Below, piece by piece: positions 6,033-7,172 of a stretch of 7,172 nt of DNA (the first letter of the stretch is position 1; each line of letters starts with the position of its first letter). The DNA is from Endomicrobiia bacterium (GTDB lineage: Bacteria; Elusimicrobiota; Endomicrobiia; Endomicrobiales; Endomicrobiaceae). Below the pieces are notes generated by a model. The model made no database searches and was not told the origin of the DNA. It saw only the letters and a list, made by a program, of their open reading frames with translations. The stretch spans positions 1 through 7,172 of the forward strand of contig WQUP01000036.1 of the NCBI GenBank assembly GCA_009782015.1, in the 5' to 3' direction. A program made the translations under genes and the position numbers.

Positions 6033-7172
6033 ATGAGCGAGATGACAGCTTCACAAATCATGTACGAAATCAAAAGAGCTTACGCAGGCAGGAAAAGCAA
6101 AGAAGAGATACTTGCCATGTACGCCGCGGTGCAAAACAAAGAAGATACTGATTCCGGCGAAGCCGGCAGAACGTACGTTCATCTTGCGGCAGGATTTTCC
6201 GATGCGGACGCGGTAGCGTATCTTTTGTCCCAAGGGCTTAAAGCCGGCGCAAAAGACGAATATCAAAGAACGCCGCTGCACTATTTGGCCGAAGGTTCAA
6301 GAGAGCGGGCGGATGCTGCGGCTGAAGATATTGAAAAAACGGCCAAGCTGCTGCTTGACGCAAAAGTCAGCGCTTTGTTAAGGGACGGCAACGACAGTTC
6401 GCTCTGCTACCATATTGCCGCAAAAAGCGGAAATGCCGCGTTTTTGGATGCTATGATAAAAAACAAAGTAAAACTCGATATGACCGACAGCGAAGGCCGG
6501 ACGGTTTTACATCTTCTGGTTACATATCCGTCGCAAAGCATAAAAAGCAGCCTGAAATACGAAAAAAATGAAGAAGCAAAAAAGAAACTCGAAGCAAAGC
6601 TTGATCAAATTTTCAATACCGCAAAAGCGCTTATCGCTTGCGGAATCGATCCTGACGCAAAAGACAATGCCGGCAAGACCGCGGCGGATTACGCAGCGCA
6701 GTACGAGCTCGGCAAACTCGCGGCGCTGCTTAAAGGCGAATATGACGAAACTGACGCGTCAAATGAAGACAAGATAGCCGCCGGCGGAAAGAGTTTGCAG
6801 CAGGCTTGCAAAGACAAAGACTTAAAAGCGCTTGAAGCTCTTATCAAACTCGGGAAAGACGTCAACGAAGTTTCGGGCGACTCGCCCTTCAACGAGCAGA
6901 CTCCGCTTGCCGCGGCATGCATGAACGCCTTTCCGGAAGGCGTTGACGCGCTGCTTAAAGCGGGCGCAGATCCGAATTTCAGAACAGGCGAAAACGGCCG
7001 CAGCGCTTTGTTTTACATGATAAATCTCGGCGATTTCGGCCGCAATAAAGATGACGCGAAAACAATGGGCAAAATACTAAAATCGCTTATTGCCTACAAG
7101 CTTGACATAAACGGCTTTGCCGATAACGACGAAAATACTCCGCTGACGCTTGCCTGCGCGCCGAGAACAGAA
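6033..7172 (+). CDS. Ankyrin-repeat protein without signal peptide, 3' end missing (runs off right edge)
   Basis: The frame is open for 380 codons from the ATG at 6033 to the last base. AAGGA lies seven bases upstream, supporting this start over Met4 and Met10. The N-terminus (MSEMTASQIMYEIKRAYAGR) is charged, with no signal peptide, so the protein is probably cytoplasmic unless exported by another route. Divergent ankyrin repeats begin near residue 45 (GRTYVHLAAG...), continuing at 79 (RTPLHYLAEG), 122-155, 156-214 (with an inserted charged helix at about 170-195) and 215-235. After a polar linker (236-252) a second group starts: SLQQACKDKDLKALEALIK, then QTPLAAACMNA...LLKAGADPNFR (289-316), RSALFYMI (323-330) and NTPLTLACA (368-376). 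The repeats are less regular and carry longer insertions than those of the exported ankyrin protein, so the two are not recent duplicates. Partner and role are unknown. Confidence 0.88.
   Translation, partial: MSEMTASQIMYEIKRAYAGRKSKEEILAMYAAVQNKEDTDSGEAGRTYVHLAAGFSDADAVAYLLSQGLKAGAKDEYQRTPLHYLAEGSRERADAAAEDIEKTAKLLLDAKVSALLRDGNDSSLCYHIAAKSGNAAFLDAMIKNKVKLDMTDSEGRTVLHLLVTYPSQSIKSSLKYEKNEEAKKKLEAKLDQIFNTAKALIACGIDPDAKDNAGKTAADYAAQYELGKLAALLKGEYDETDASNEDKIAAGGKSLQQACKDKDLKALEALIKLGKDVNEVSGDSPFNEQTPLAAACMNAFPEGVDALLKAGADPNFRTGENGRSALFYMINLGDFGRNKDDAKTMGKILKSLIAYKLDINGFADNDENTPLTLACAPRTE

Overview
The window carries five protein-coding genes, two cut by the window edges, with a small set of intergenic repeats. 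It looks like a bacterial chromosome segment: Shine-Dalgarno sites, sigma-70-like promoters, Sec signal peptides and short intergenic gaps. Ankyrin-rich proteins, a signal-peptide protein with an N-terminal 'QDLHCHYDTQ...VEGASR' block (I recall similar proteins from Elusimicrobiota/Omnitrophota-type genomes), frequent ATA/AAA codons and dispersed 'TGTCATTCCGGCGAAAGCC'-type repeats suggest a Gram-negative, possibly Elusimicrobiota-like organism. That placement is low-confidence inference; no rRNA or other phylogenetic marker is present.

Layout. (1) 1-1218, minus: 5' 406 codons of an exported protein with a TIKI/TraB-like N-terminal motif, interrupted by an in-frame run of ten G. Its promoter is so close to the ATG that the mRNA should be leaderless or nearly so. 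(2) 1219-1357: short gap with a 16-bp-stem inverted repeat built from 9-bp CTTAAG-centred units. (3) 1358-4732, minus: an exported ankyrin protein of 1124 residues with about 30 repeats, arranged as two arrays separated by an irregular junction, plus a unique 98-residue C-terminal domain. (4) 4790-5218, minus: an SseB-domain protein just upstream of the ankyrin gene and probably in its operon. (5) 5219-5509: divergent promoter region, with an extended -10 box facing each way and a 90-bp inverted-repeat (MITE/REP-like) element between them. (6) 5510-6010, plus: a small TPR-like protein. (7) 6033-7172, plus: a second ankyrin protein, without signal peptide, open at the right edge.

The logic appears to be two divergent operons: SseB-like plus exported giant ankyrin protein on the left, TPR-like plus apparently cytoplasmic ankyrin protein on the right. 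Both encode protein-binding scaffolds, one routed to the envelope and one kept inside; their partners are unknown. The most testable observation is the G10 tract in the leftmost gene: loss or gain of one G leads to a stop codon within a few codons in either shifted frame, as expected of a phase-variable ON/OFF switch.
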